Origin: an uncultured Bryobacterales bacterium
GTDB taxonomy: Bacteria > Acidobacteriota > Terriglobia > Bryobacterales > UBA6623
DNA length: 64,000 nucleotides
Direction: 5' to 3'
Assembly: GCA_951813605.1 (NCBI GenBank)
Contig: OX638379.1
Location: 5,158,062 to 5,222,061, forward strand
Part shown: positions 32,623-41,899 of the stretch, piece by piece
Numbering within the stretch: position 1 is the first letter of the stretch
Layout of the letters: every line of letters starts with the position of its first letter
The notes under the pieces: generated by a model
Databases searched by the model: none
Told to the model about the DNA's origin: nothing
The model's input: the letters and a program-made list of their open reading frames with translations, nothing else
Translations under genes and position numbers: made by a program

Positions 32623-35600
32623 TCACCAGATAAAGCGCAGGCTGTATTGCATCTCGCGGCCCGAGTGGGTTCGCAGCTGGCTGCGCACTTGGCCGAACGT
32701 GCCGGCGTTCACGTTGGTGCTCGGGTTCGCGCCCATGAAGCTGTTCGTCAGGTTGTAAGCTTCCATGCGGATCTCCAAGTCCAGCCCTTCCGTGACTTGG
32801 ATCTCCTTCATCAGCGTCATGTCCAAGTTGGAGAAAAACGGGCCGCGCAAACCGTCGTACGACCACGGGTTCGAGCGACGTGTGAACGCAGGCAGGTTGG
32901 AGAAGACCGACGTGTCGAACATCCGGTCGTGTGTCGGATTGCTCACCTTCGGATTGCCGCTTACCTGCAGCGACCCGAAGCGCAAGATCTGGCCGCTCCA
33001 ATACTGGTAGATCCAGCTTGCCTGCCAGCCCCCGATCACTTTGTCCAGAGCCGCCGGCATGTTGCCGCCGATCTTGCGCTGCTTCCCGACTGGCAATTCG
33101 TACACGCCGCTCAGAGTTACCTTGTGGCCGGTCTCCGGATCCTCCTGGTACGTCAGCCTGCGATCGAACGCGTCGACGCTGTCGTAAAATTCCTGGTTCC
33201 GGGCGGCATTCCAGTTATAACCCAGGAGGAAGTTGAATCCGTCCGCGAACGGGCGCTGGATCTTAAGCTGCAGAGCCCTGTACCGCTCGTCGCGCAGGCC
33301 GACTCCGCGCTGCCAGATGTCGAAGAAATGCGGGTACGGGCGAATGAGCTGCGAGACGGCGACCGTGCGTCTGTTCCGCAGGGCGCCCGGCATGATCGAC
33401 TCGTCCACGCCGAAGAACGGGTTCGGGACGTTCCTGCTGACGGCCGAGCCGTGCGTGTAGGAGATCCTCGGGTCGGCGAGATTGAGCGGGATGTTCTCCG
33501 CGTGGTTCCGTCCGAAGTTCATGAACAGGGTTGCGTCGATCACGAATCGATTCCAAGTCTCGTGCTGCACGGTGATGTTGATCCGGTCGTTGATGCCTGC
33601 GTTCCAGTCTTGGTTGAAGAAGATGGATTCGCTCGTGCCGACCGTGGAATAGATCCCGTAGCGCTTGCCGGGAGGCTCCACGAGCGGATTGGGGTGCTCG
33701 CCCCCGGACGGGAACGGATCGGCCATGTAGGACCGCGGCACGCCTTCCGCCGGTGACAGGGGCACAGTCTGCGCACTGAATCCCGGGTAAGGGGTGCTGC
33801 CAAGAATGCCAAGCGAGTCCCTCTCCTGGACCGGCGGCACGGCGTACCGGGCGTACCCGATACGCAGCGCGGTCTTGTCGTTGACCCGGTAAGCCAGGCC
33901 GATGCGCGGAAGGATAACGTTCCTCTGAGCGTTCCACGAGTATGGGTTGTCTCCATCCGTGAAGTACCACGCGCCGTTCAGCCTGACGGGCTCGTTCCGA
34001 AGAGCCATGGCGTCACTTGGAAACGCGCCGACTGCGGCCTCCAGGTCCGGAAGGCCCTGGTTGAGGTCAATGTACCGTGACAAGCGGTACTCGGGATCCC
34101 GCATGGGCGTTTCGTACTCGTATCGCAACCCCAGGTTCAGCGTGATCCGCGACGTGATCCGAAAGTCATCGTGCAGATAGAAGCCGAATACGTCGAGGTG
34201 GGGGCGGTTCGTCGGCACGGTGCGCACGCGGCCGCTGTTGAGGGCGCCCAGCATCATCGAGGCCCAAGCGTGGCCGACCTGGCCCGTGTTGGGACTGAAG
34301 ATCGTGTCTGCCGTCTCGTTCGGCCTGAAGCGGAAGAACATCCCGCGCGGCCGTCCGGCGTCGACGCGCTGGGCCCGGTATTGATGTCCCAGCTTGATGT
34401 AGTGCCGGCCGACATTCTTCGCCAGCTTCACGTCCCAATTCCAGGTGCGCGGCTCCTGGTACCAGAAGCCTGACCGCCCGAACCGCGCCCGCGTGTCGGC
34501 GCGGACGTCGATCTCGGGGAAGTAGATTTCCGGAATGTCCCGGATGTGGGACGAGTACCACTTGTTCCCGGGCCACAGCCGGTCCAGCCCCTCCTCGCCG
34601 ATGATCGTTTCGGGCGTGTAGAAGGAGTCCGTGATCTTGGAGAACGAGGCCCGCACGTTGAACACCGTCGTCGGGCTGATCGTCCAGACTACGTCGCCGG
34701 ACGTCTGGAACGTATTGCGCGCGCTCCCTTGGCGGCGCTGCATGATGGAGCCGCCCGTGTAATTGGGTTCGCTCTGGTCCGTCTTGAACCGGCTGACACG
34801 GTAGAACATCTTCAGGCTGTCATTGATGTTCCAGTCCACTCTGTCGGAGAAATTGTAGTACTTGAAAGTGATCGGGAACGTGTAGCGGTAGTTATTGGCC
34901 CCGCTGGGGTTGTCGGGAGCCCTGTTCGGCTCCCAGACATCCTGCATCATGGTCAGCGAGGTCGCGTCGAGATCGGACCTCGGAATCGTGTTGTTTACGA
35001 AAGGAGTGCGAACCGCTTCCCTGTCGCCGGTGATCCGGGTGGTGCGCGGATCGAAGATTTGGCGCAGTCCGCCGCTTCGATTCAAGCTCTGCGAGAAGTC
35101 GCCCCCGCGCTCCAAGCTGGTCGGCAGCGCCATGGAGATCGAACTCGGAGAGCGCACGTTCTGGCCTTCGTAGGCAAAGAAGTTGAAGACCTTGTTCTTG
35201 ACCATCGCGTTCCCGACCGTGGCGCCCCAGACGTTCCGGCGCACGACGCTCTTCTGGGAGGTGAGCGGATTCGGCCGAGCGTTCAAGGCCGGATTGCGGC
35301 CAAAGTAGTAGGCGGTGCCGTGGAACTCGTTCGTGCCGCTCTTCATCTGGACCGAGACGACACCTCCCGCGGAATGCCCGAACTCGGAATCAGTCGCGTT
35401 CTGCTGCACGTTGACTTCCGAGACGGCATCGACCGCCGGCACGTAGGTGCCCTTCGCCCCGACCAGCTGCGGCACGCCGTCCAGCAGCACGCTGTTCTTG
35501 AGCCCGGTATTGCCTCCTACGTCGAGCTGGCTGGCCGCCCAGTGGTGGAACGGGCTGTTTTCGCGACCGCCGCGGTAGTTGACGGCCGGATCGAGCGTCA

Positions 35601-36087
35601 CCAGCAGGAACGGGTTGCGATGGATGATCGGCAGCTCGTTCACCATCTTGGTGTCGAGGGTCGTTTCCATCGTGGTGGAGTTGAATTTCACCGCTACCGG
35701 AGTTTCGGACACGGTCACGGTTTCGGCTAGTGCGCCGATCCGGAGCGCGGCGTTCACGGTAACGTCACCGCGGGTCTGAACAAGAATGTTTTGCTGCACG
35801 AACGACTGGAAGCCCTCGGACTCGACGCGCACCTCGTAGTTTCCGGGGGAAACGAAGTCAAAGGCGAACTGCCCTGCTTCGTTTGTCTGCCGGTCGACTG
35901 TGACTGTTGTGTTGATGTTCGTCAATGACACGTTCGCAGCGGGAATCACGGCGCCCGACTCGTCGGACACAGTGCCGGAAACCCGGCCGCGCAACTCCTG
36001 GGCATGGACAGGCTCGGGCAGGTGCCAGGCCAGCGCGAGCGTCATGGCAAGGAATGCTAGCCGCAGCCTTGTTTGCTGGAAATTCAT
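32623..36087 (-). CDS. TonB-dependent receptor, Oar-like, with carboxypeptidase-regulatory domain
   Basis: 1154 residues with signal peptide (LRLAFLAMTLALAWHLPEPVHA). Residues about 30-115 are a carboxypeptidase-regulatory-like (Ig-type) domain (GRVSGTVSDESGAVIPAANVSLTN, GQFAFDFVSPGNYEVRVESEGF). A plug follows (VKFNSTTMETTLDTKMVNELPIIHRNPFLLVTLDP, NSVLLDGVPQLVG), then a very large 22-strand-type barrel with the C-terminal aromatic (SLRFIW). Oar-like receptors in Acidobacteriota are numerous and thought to import or export large substrates such as oligosaccharides, peptides or siderophores; the ligand is unknown here. The gene is transcribed divergently from the multiheme cytochrome, with a 131-base shared upstream region. 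Confidence 0.93.
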   Translation of the reverse strand: MNFQQTRLRLAFLAMTLALAWHLPEPVHAQELRGRVSGTVSDESGAVIPAANVSLTNINTTVTVDRQTNEAGQFAFDFVSPGNYEVRVESEGFQSFVQQNILVQTRGDVTVNAALRIGALAETVTVSETPVAVKFNSTTMETTLDTKMVNELPIIHRNPFLLVTLDPAVNYRGGRENSPFHHWAASQLDVGGNTGLKNSVLLDGVPQLVGAKGTYVPAVDAVSEVNVQQNATDSEFGHSAGGVVSVQMKSGTNEFHGTAYYFGRNPALNARPNPLTSQKSVVRRNVWGATVGNAMVKNKVFNFFAYEGQNVRSPSSISMALPTSLERGGDFSQSLNRSGGLRQIFDPRTTRITGDREAVRTPFVNNTIPRSDLDATSLTMMQDVWEPNRAPDNPSGANNYRYTFPITFKYYNFSDRVDWNINDSLKMFYRVSRFKTDQSEPNYTGGSIMQRRQGSARNTFQTSGDVVWTISPTTVFNVRASFSKITDSFYTPETIIGEEGLDRLWPGNKWYSSHIRDIPEIYFPEIDVRADTRARFGRSGFWYQEPRTWNWDVKLAKNVGRHYIKLGHQYRAQRVDAGRPRGMFFRFRPNETADTIFSPNTGQVGHAWASMMLGALNSGRVRTVPTNRPHLDVFGFYLHDDFRITSRITLNLGLRYEYETPMRDPEYRLSRYIDLNQGLPDLEAAVGAFPSDAMALRNEPVRLNGAWYFTDGDNPYSWNAQRNVILPRIGLAYRVNDKTALRIGYARYAVPPVQERDSLGILGSTPYPGFSAQTVPLSPAEGVPRSYMADPFPSGGEHPNPLVEPPGKRYGIYSTVGTSESIFFNQDWNAGINDRINITVQHETWNRFVIDATLFMNFGRNHAENIPLNLADPRISYTHGSAVSRNVPNPFFGVDESIMPGALRNRRTVAVSQLIRPYPHFFDIWQRGVGLRDERYRALQLKIQRPFADGFNFLLGYNWNAARNQEFYDSVDAFDRRLTYQEDPETGHKVTLSGVYELPVGKQRKIGGNMPAALDKVIGGWQASWIYQYWSGQILRFGSLQVSGNPKVSNPTHDRMFDTSVFSNLPAFTRRSNPWSYDGLRGPFFSNLDMTLMKEIQVTEGLDLEIRMEAYNLTNSFMGANPSTNVNAGTFGQVRSQLRTHSGREMQYSLRFIW

Positions 36088-36218
36088 GAATTACCCCTTG
36101 ATCGATTTGGCGTCGGGTGACGACAGCCTAAAGTGGAGCCAGGACAGTATTCCTACCGATAATCTAGCCCACCACCCCCAAAATTAACACATGTCACACT
36201 ACCAGATAGGAATCCTGA
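36088..36218. promoter_or_regulatory. Divergent promoter region between TonB receptor and multiheme cytochrome
   Basis: 131 AT-richer bases between two divergent genes. ATTCCTA (36148-36154) and TAGGAAT (36207-36213) form a 7-bp inverted repeat with a 52-base gap flanking the likely promoter cores. No clean -10/-35 pair can be named. A shared regulator binding the inverted repeat is only a possibility. Confidence 0.35.
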
Positions 36219-37487
36219 TTGCAGGTCTATTCCTTTTCGCCGTGTAAAGTGCTGATTCGAAACAATTTGCGCCGCAATGAAGCCCGCATTCAGGGTAATA
36301 GCGCGTTGGAAGCGATCAAAAACAGAGCCTTTTTGGGAGTGTTCGGCCGGGTTTCGGCTCTCGTTGCCCCGTGCGGGCGAAAGCGGAAGCGGCGGACTTT
36401 CGTCAGCCTGTGCCTTGCCACGGGGGCGGTCTTCGGCGGTCTGGCCGACGCCCAGAGCGGCGGTTCGGACTCCGCGTACAGCGGTTCCGCAAGCTGCCAG
36501 GCATGCCACCCGGAGCAAGGCGCCTCGCAGGCGCTTTCCGGCCACGCCAATTCGCTCGCGAGACCGTGGCAGCACAGATTGGCGGAGACGTTCGCGTCAG
36601 GCTCGGTCAAGCGGGTTTCGGACCGAGGACGGGTGCGTTTGCGAATCGACGGCAAGAGCGCTGCCATCGAGACATCCGCTGGAACTGCAGCCGACTCCGA
36701 ACCGGCCGACTGGGCCTTCGGGGCCGGCGAGCAGGCGGTCACGTTCGTGAGCCGGGTCGACCGCGACTGGTACCTCGAGCACCGCTGGAGTTACTATGCC
36801 GCCACCGGAGCTCTGGAGCTAACGCCGGGCCATCAGGCAACCGACCCGGACGAATCCGGGAGTTCCACGGGAATCCGTTACCGCATCTTCAGTCCGCGGG
36901 CGGAAATCCTGAATTGCTTCGGCTGCCATTCAACAGGACCGCTCCGGCTTGGGAATGGGTATTCGATTGTCCCCTCGGAGCCGGGCGTGCGATGCGAAGC
37001 ATGCCACGGAGGGGGCGCGACCCACATTCGCGCGGTTGCCAAGGGGAACCTAGAGCGAGCTCTGGCGCTGATCCGCCATCCCGGACGCTTGCCTCCAGGC
37101 GATCTGAATGCGTATTGCGGCGCGTGTCACCGGCCTCCCCAGTCGAACCCGGAAGAGATCGACTGGGGTGATCCTTGGAACGTCCGTCATCAGCCGGTCT
37201 ACCTGAGCCGAAGCCTCTGCTTCCAGTCTGAGCGGGGCTTGAGCTGCCTGTCGTGCCACGATCCCCACACGCCGCTCGTTCGCGCCGGGACCGAGCACTA
37301 CAATGCCCGGTGTATGGAATGCCATGCCGGACCGGTCAGCGCCCCGGCCGCGGTGTGCCCGCCGTCCGAAGCCGCGGCTTGCTCGTCCTGCCACATGCCC
37401 CGTGTGAGGCCGCAGGCCGAACTGGAATTCACAAATCACTGGATCGGGGTCTACCAGGCCGGGAACCGCTTGCAGCCCCGTCGGTGA
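36219..37487 (+). CDS. Heptaheme c-type cytochrome
   Basis: Up to 422 residues with seven CXXCH motifs: CQACH, CFGCH, CEACH, CGACH, CLSCH, CMECH and CSSCH. The pattern resembles the cytochrome c554/multiheme family in which several 'C-x-x-C-H' lie near tetraheme-type turns (RCEACHGGGATH, GLSCLSCHDPHTPL). A signal-like segment (RKRKRRTFVSLCLATGAVFGGLADAQ) sits at about residues 54-79, so the true start is probably internal; a GTG at 36339 would give a shorter n-region but has no clear binding site. The role is likely extracytoplasmic electron transfer. It is divergent from the TonB receptor. Confidence 0.85.
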   Translation: MQVYSFSPCKVLIRNNLRRNEARIQGNSALEAIKNRAFLGVFGRVSALVAPCGRKRKRRTFVSLCLATGAVFGGLADAQSGGSDSAYSGSASCQACHPEQGASQALSGHANSLARPWQHRLAETFASGSVKRVSDRGRVRLRIDGKSAAIETSAGTAADSEPADWAFGAGEQAVTFVSRVDRDWYLEHRWSYYAATGALELTPGHQATDPDESGSSTGIRYRIFSPRAEILNCFGCHSTGPLRLGNGYSIVPSEPGVRCEACHGGGATHIRAVAKGNLERALALIRHPGRLPPGDLNAYCGACHRPPQSNPEEIDWGDPWNVRHQPVYLSRSLCFQSERGLSCLSCHDPHTPLVRAGTEHYNARCMECHAGPVSAPAAVCPPSEAAACSSCHMPRVRPQAELEFTNHWIGVYQAGNRLQPRR

Positions 37488-37525
37488 GCGGAGCGCTCAC
37501 AAGCACGGCCCGGAGAGCTCCGCAG

Positions 37526-38752
37526 CTAGCGCAACTCGGCCGCGGCGATAGCGGAACGGGCCTCGGCAGCCATCTGGCCGGCTTCCTCGCCGTGGCGCAC
37601 GAGAATCGACAACACTCGACGAAACAGGCCCGCCGCCTCGCTACGGTTGCCCTTGGCTAGGAGCAAGTACCCAAGGTTGAAGATGCTATCCGCCACTCGC
37701 ATGTCGGAGTCGCCGTAGCTTCCCTCTAGGATCTCGATGGCGCGGCGATAGAGCGGTTCCGCTTCGGCTAGCCGCTCCGCAACGTGATGCACGCCGGCAA
37801 GGTTGTTCAGCGTGACGGCCACGTCCGGATGGCGCGGCCCGAGAATTCGAATGCGCAATTCGAGCGTGGCCGCGAGCACTCGGGAGGCGGCGTCCAAGTC
37901 CCCTGAAGCGCGCAGCACGTTGCCCAGAGAATCGGCTGCGGACGCAGCCGCCTCGTTGTCGATACCCGAGGAACGCGCGAACGCCTCGCCTGCGCGCACT
38001 AGCAGGTCGCGAGCTCGCAGGTACTCCGCGTCATTTGCAGCGAGCAGTCCCATGCGGTGGAGTATTTCGCCGGCCTGAGGATGCGGAGGTGCGTCCGGAG
38101 CGGTCCGCAATGCGAGTGCTCTTGACAAGACACTCTCGGCTTTCCTTGGTTCGCCGAGGCGTTCCAGGACATCCGCGAGATCGAGCATCGACGAGGGGTC
38201 CGGACGGATCTTTATGGCTGCGGCGTACCGGTCCTCGGCCGCCCTCAAGTCATCCCGCTCGATGGCCAGAGCCGCGTGCAGCAGCTGAGCCTCGGCTTGG
38301 AGGCCCGAGTCCCTGCCCCCGACGTCTTGCAGAAGCCGGATCGCTTTGCCGCAGAGGATTTCGCTTTGTTCGTTCCGGCCGAGCCGGCGGGCGGCTTGGG
38401 CCAGCCCAAATAGATCTCGCGCCATTTCGAGACTGTCCGGGTTCGAGGTGCTCTCTCTTGCCCGGAGAGCGTTACGAAGGCAGCCTTCCGCCTCCTGAGC
38501 TCGATCGCGTGCAAGCAGGAAAAGCCCGAGGTCCCGCCAAGCAGAAGCGGTGACCGGGTGCGTCGGTCCCAATTCTTGCTGCTTGCGGCGGACAGCTTCC
38601 CGGTGCAGCAGTTCAATGTGCTGCTGGCGCTCCGCGAGGGGTTCGAAAGGCTGGGCTTGCAGCTGCAGCGAAGGCGCGGGCGAGACGCACACAAGGCATG
38701 CCTGCCCCAAGGCTCCCAAGACCAAGGGGAGGAGACTCCTGCTCGGCATCAT
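37526..38752 (-). CDS. Exported TPR protein (NB-ARC-like TPR_10/12 type repeats)
   Basis: 408 residues with a signal peptide (SLLPLVLGALGQACLVCVSP; a Cys near 19-22 could be lipidated). The rest is tetratricopeptide repeats of about 42 residues, including the typical 'LGPxHPxVAxxLNNLAxxxxxxxxLxEAEPLYRRAIEIxE' form (LGPRHPDVAVTLNNLAGVHHVAERLAEAEPLYRRAIEILEG) and a related N-terminal copy (LGPTHPVTASAWRDLG). TPRs mediate protein binding; no enzymatic motif is seen. It overlaps the upstream TPR gene by four bases (38749-38752) and is the third gene of the CRTAC1-TPR-TPR operon. Confidence 0.85.
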   Translation of the reverse strand: MMPSRSLLPLVLGALGQACLVCVSPAPSLQLQAQPFEPLAERQQHIELLHREAVRRKQQELGPTHPVTASAWRDLGLFLLARDRAQEAEGCLRNALRARESTSNPDSLEMARDLFGLAQAARRLGRNEQSEILCGKAIRLLQDVGGRDSGLQAEAQLLHAALAIERDDLRAAEDRYAAAIKIRPDPSSMLDLADVLERLGEPRKAESVLSRALALRTAPDAPPHPQAGEILHRMGLLAANDAEYLRARDLLVRAGEAFARSSGIDNEAAASAADSLGNVLRASGDLDAASRVLAATLELRIRILGPRHPDVAVTLNNLAGVHHVAERLAEAEPLYRRAIEILEGSYGDSDMRVADSIFNLGYLLLAKGNRSEAAGLFRRVLSILVRHGEEAGQMAAEARSAIAAAELR

Positions 38753-39864
38753 GGCTTTCCGTCCGTGGCGGCATTCCGGGCGAGTTGGCCTGCTTGGAGC
38801 TTCCGAAACTCCGTCGCGTGTCGCCGTGCCTCTTCCCCGGCTCCCAACCGACGGTAGACCTGGGACAGCTGATAGTGGATGCGGATCTTCCGCGCGATTT
38901 CGCTTGCATCGGCCATCGCGCGAAGAAGCGCGTCGAGCGCTGCTTCGAAATGGCCTTGGTCGGACCGTGAGCGTGCGAGCAGTTCCAGAGCTTCGGCGTT
39001 TGCACTGTCCAATTCGAGCGATCTCTGCAGGATGTCCTCGGCGCTGGCGCTGTCGCCTTTCAGCAAGAGGACATCCCCCAGCCGCACGAGCGGCTTGGCC
39101 TCGTAGGGCATCAGCGCGGACTCCTCGCGAAAGAGCTCTTCCGCTGCGTCATGAGCCCCCCGTGCCAGCAGCAGATCCCCCAGCGCCAGCCTTACGCCGC
39201 GTCGGTGCGGGTCCATCTGCAAGACAGTTTCGTACGCTTCCTCCGCTTCGCTCCATTCGTTGGCGGCCTGAAGCGTCTCGGCTGCCGTGATCTTTGCGGC
39301 TGCGGAGCCCGGAGCTGCACGCATAAGCTGCCGGCGAAGTTCCGCCGAGCGGCTTCCGGCGACAAGAATCCGCAAGCGCATCAACTCCGGGTCGACAGCC
39401 GCTTGGCCTCGCAGCACCTCGACCTGCGCCTCCGCTTCACGCATTCGGCCGAGTCGAATCAACGATCTGGCCAGCCAAAACCGCGCCTTCACGTCATCCG
39501 GATTCCGGTCCAGCGCCTCTCTCAGCGTCTCGTCCGCCTCGTTCGCCCGACCCGTTTCAAGAAGCGCGTGCCCAAGGAATCCATGCACGCCTTCGACGCT
39601 CCGGTCGAGCGCGAGTGCATCGCGGAACGACCTTGCGGCCCCTACGTAGTCGAGTCGCTCGTAACGGACGAGACCGAGGTTCAGATGGACCGGAAGGAAC
39701 CATGGCACCTGTCGCGCAAGTTGGTCCAAGGCTTGCTCGGCCGCCTGCAGGTCCCCTCTTTCGCGGGCCGCGATGCCGGACCTCGCCAGGTCCGCTTGCT
39801 CCGGCTCCAACACTTGGGCGATGGCCGAGTGTGCCGTCGCAACTAGCAGCGCGGAAAGAATCAA
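38749..39864 (-). CDS. Exported TPR protein, coupled to CRTAC1 gene
   Basis: About 371 residues from a TTG at 39864, which overlaps the TGA of the CRTAC1 gene (TTGA); this start puts a signal peptide first (LILSALLVATAHSAIAQ). An ATG at 39948 would add Arg-rich residues inside the CRTAC1 frame and is less likely. At least eight degenerate tetratricopeptide repeats follow (GIAARERGDLQAAEQALDQLAR, VHLNLGLVRYERLDYVGAARSFRDALALD, GFLGHALLETGRANEADETLREALDRNPDD, VRLALGDLLLARGAHDAAEELFREESALMP). It probably acts as a scaffold in the periplasm or at the surface. Tight coupling to the propeller gene suggests fixed stoichiometry. Confidence 0.85.
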   Translation of the reverse strand: MILSALLVATAHSAIAQVLEPEQADLARSGIAARERGDLQAAEQALDQLARQVPWFLPVHLNLGLVRYERLDYVGAARSFRDALALDRSVEGVHGFLGHALLETGRANEADETLREALDRNPDDVKARFWLARSLIRLGRMREAEAQVEVLRGQAAVDPELMRLRILVAGSRSAELRRQLMRAAPGSAAAKITAAETLQAANEWSEAEEAYETVLQMDPHRRGVRLALGDLLLARGAHDAAEELFREESALMPYEAKPLVRLGDVLLLKGDSASAEDILQRSLELDSANAEALELLARSRSDQGHFEAALDALLRAMADASEIARKIRIHYQLSQVYRRLGAGEEARRHATEFRKLQAGQLARNAATDGKP

Positions 39865-41543
39865 TCGTCGACAGCCCGGCCTTCCCGAACTGTCAAGAAG
39901 CGGTCGGCGCGCACATTGCGCAACTCCTGCTCGATACCGCTGGACCATCGAATTCGAATCCTTTCGACTGTCTCGTTCGCCCCGAGACCAAAGTGCACCC
40001 GCGGATCGCTGGCGGAGAGGTAACTTCCCGCTGTGGTCGCGAATCGATGCTGTTGCCCGCCATCCGGGGTACGGATAGAAACACGGGTTCCTTGTCCGTC
40101 GCGGGGACTCTTGTCTCCCACGAGCCGCAAGCCTATCCAGTGCCGGCCCGAGCCTGCGGCGTCATTGTAGAGGACGCGCGGCCTGCCGTTCAAGACGCTC
40201 ATGACGATGTCGATATCTCCGTCGTTGTCGAGATCTCCGAACGCCGCTCCACGTCCGGCCAGAGGTTGCGAGAAGACCTGGCCCGCATTTGCAGAGACAT
40301 CCTCGAACCGACCGTTCGCCCCCAATGCGAGCAACGGGGGTTGCTTATAGCGCAGGCCCGGGTCGGTGCGCTCGATCGTATCTAGCACGTGCCCTTGTGC
40401 CGCGAAGACATCCTTCCATCCGTCGAGGTCGAGATCGGCGAGCCGCAATCCCCACCCCGACATTGTTGCCGTGATCGTGGCGAGTCGGCTCTGGCGGGTG
40501 GCATAGCCGAAAAGGCAATCTCCTTCGTTGCGGAACAGGGCGTAGAGTTCCCTCGCCAGGTTCGTGATCAGAATGTCAGGCAGTCCGTCATTGTCATAGT
40601 CCTCGAAGTCGACGCCCATGCCTGCAAACCTCCCGCCATCCTCGTTGTAGGCGACTCCTGCCTCTAGAGCGACTTCCTCGAGCTTGAACTCGCCTCGGTT
40701 GCGAAGAAGCTGCTGGGCCTCGGAGTCGTTCGCTACAACTATGTCGATATCTCCGTCGGGCTCGATGTCGTTAAATGCGACGCCAAGCGCCTTCCCCGGC
40801 AGTCCGGCCATTCCCGATCGCTTGGATACGTCAACGAACCTTGATGCGCCCGAATTCGCGAACACCTTGCTTGTCACGGCTGCGTGACGTACCGGAGGGC
40901 AGTAGCTGGGCAGGTCTTGCCCGCACGCGACGTGGTCGGCAAAGCTCCAGTCCAGATATCGAGTAACGACGAGATCCAGCAATCCGTCGCCGTTCAGATC
41001 GGCGAAGCCTGCGCTCGCCGTCCAGCCCGTTGCGTCGACACCGCTATGTGCAGTAATGTCGCGAAAGACGCCGTGTCCATCATTGTGAAAGAGCTGTGCC
41101 CCTCCGTATCCGGTGATGAGCAAATCGGTGCGCCCGTCATTGTCAAAATCGCCGGTGGCGGCTCCCATTCCGTAGATCTGGGCGTGATGCTGGGAAAGTC
41201 CCGACTTGTCCGTGACGTCCGTAAAGCTCCCGTCGCCGGCATTCCTGTACAGGCGGTTGTGCAAAGTTGGCTCCAAGCGGTCGATACGCGGAGAGGCAGG
41301 GGAGTCACGAATGGCTCCGCTGTTCACGAGAAGGATGTCAAGCCACCCGTCGTCATCGAAGTCGAGCAGCGCGACCCCGCCCCCCATGGTCTCGATCAGA
41401 TACTTTGACGCAGTCGGGCTTGCGCTGTGGCGGAATTCGATCCCGGCCTGTTCGGTTCGGTCTTCCAAGGTAGCCGCCGGCGACCCTGGGACCAGGCTCG
41501 CCAGGATGCAAGAGGAGAAGGCTGTCGCGGCCTTGGCGCGCAT
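39861..41543 (-). CDS. CRTAC1 family protein (FG-GAP/VCBS propeller with ASPIC/UnbV C-terminus)
   Basis: About 560 residues from an ATG at 41543; a longer start at 41630 precedes the signal peptide by 29 Arg-rich residues. Signal: AATAFSSCILASLVPGSPA. Seven calcium-loop motifs of the D-x-D-x-D-G-x-x-D type are spaced along the protein (DFDDDGWLD, DFDNDGRTD, DLNGDGLLD, DIEPDGDID, DYDNDGLPD, DLDLDGWKD, DLDNDGDID), fitting a seven-bladed integrin-alpha-like propeller. The C-terminal ASPIC/UnbV domain shows GTRVSIRTPDG, HRFATTAGSYLSASDPRVHFGLG and RIRWSSG. Function in bacteria is unknown; adhesion or assembly is suspected. It is first of three coupled genes. Confidence 0.93.
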   Translation of the reverse strand: MRAKAATAFSSCILASLVPGSPAATLEDRTEQAGIEFRHSASPTASKYLIETMGGGVALLDFDDDGWLDILLVNSGAIRDSPASPRIDRLEPTLHNRLYRNAGDGSFTDVTDKSGLSQHHAQIYGMGAATGDFDNDGRTDLLITGYGGAQLFHNDGHGVFRDITAHSGVDATGWTASAGFADLNGDGLLDLVVTRYLDWSFADHVACGQDLPSYCPPVRHAAVTSKVFANSGASRFVDVSKRSGMAGLPGKALGVAFNDIEPDGDIDIVVANDSEAQQLLRNRGEFKLEEVALEAGVAYNEDGGRFAGMGVDFEDYDNDGLPDILITNLARELYALFRNEGDCLFGYATRQSRLATITATMSGWGLRLADLDLDGWKDVFAAQGHVLDTIERTDPGLRYKQPPLLALGANGRFEDVSANAGQVFSQPLAGRGAAFGDLDNDGDIDIVMSVLNGRPRVLYNDAAGSGRHWIGLRLVGDKSPRDGQGTRVSIRTPDGGQQHRFATTAGSYLSASDPRVHFGLGANETVERIRIRWSSGIEQELRNVRADRFLTVREGRAVDD

Positions 41544-41899
41544 CCGATTGCGTTCGATCCGTCGGTAGATCCGGAACGATCCCTGGATGCTGCGAACGCA
41601 TCTTCGGAGCAGCCGCGTCGCGATTGTCACTTCCTGTAAGTATCGGCTCTTGTCCGTCCGGGCTCAAGCTCCAGCCTTTGCTGGCCCGTGCTGGCGTGCA
41701 TTGCCGAACAATCCGCGAGCCAATAGGTTGTTTCGCGCTCGGTCTTCAAATGAGGCCCGCGGCCCCGAGCGAGGCCCCATGGGGCTTCGTGCGCCAACTG
41801 ATCAACGGCAGGTTCCGCCGCACTATGCTCGGCACCTCCCGATCGGTTGTCGTTTCGCGAAGAGTTGCGTGCTTCCGAATGGACAGAGTGACGCATGGT

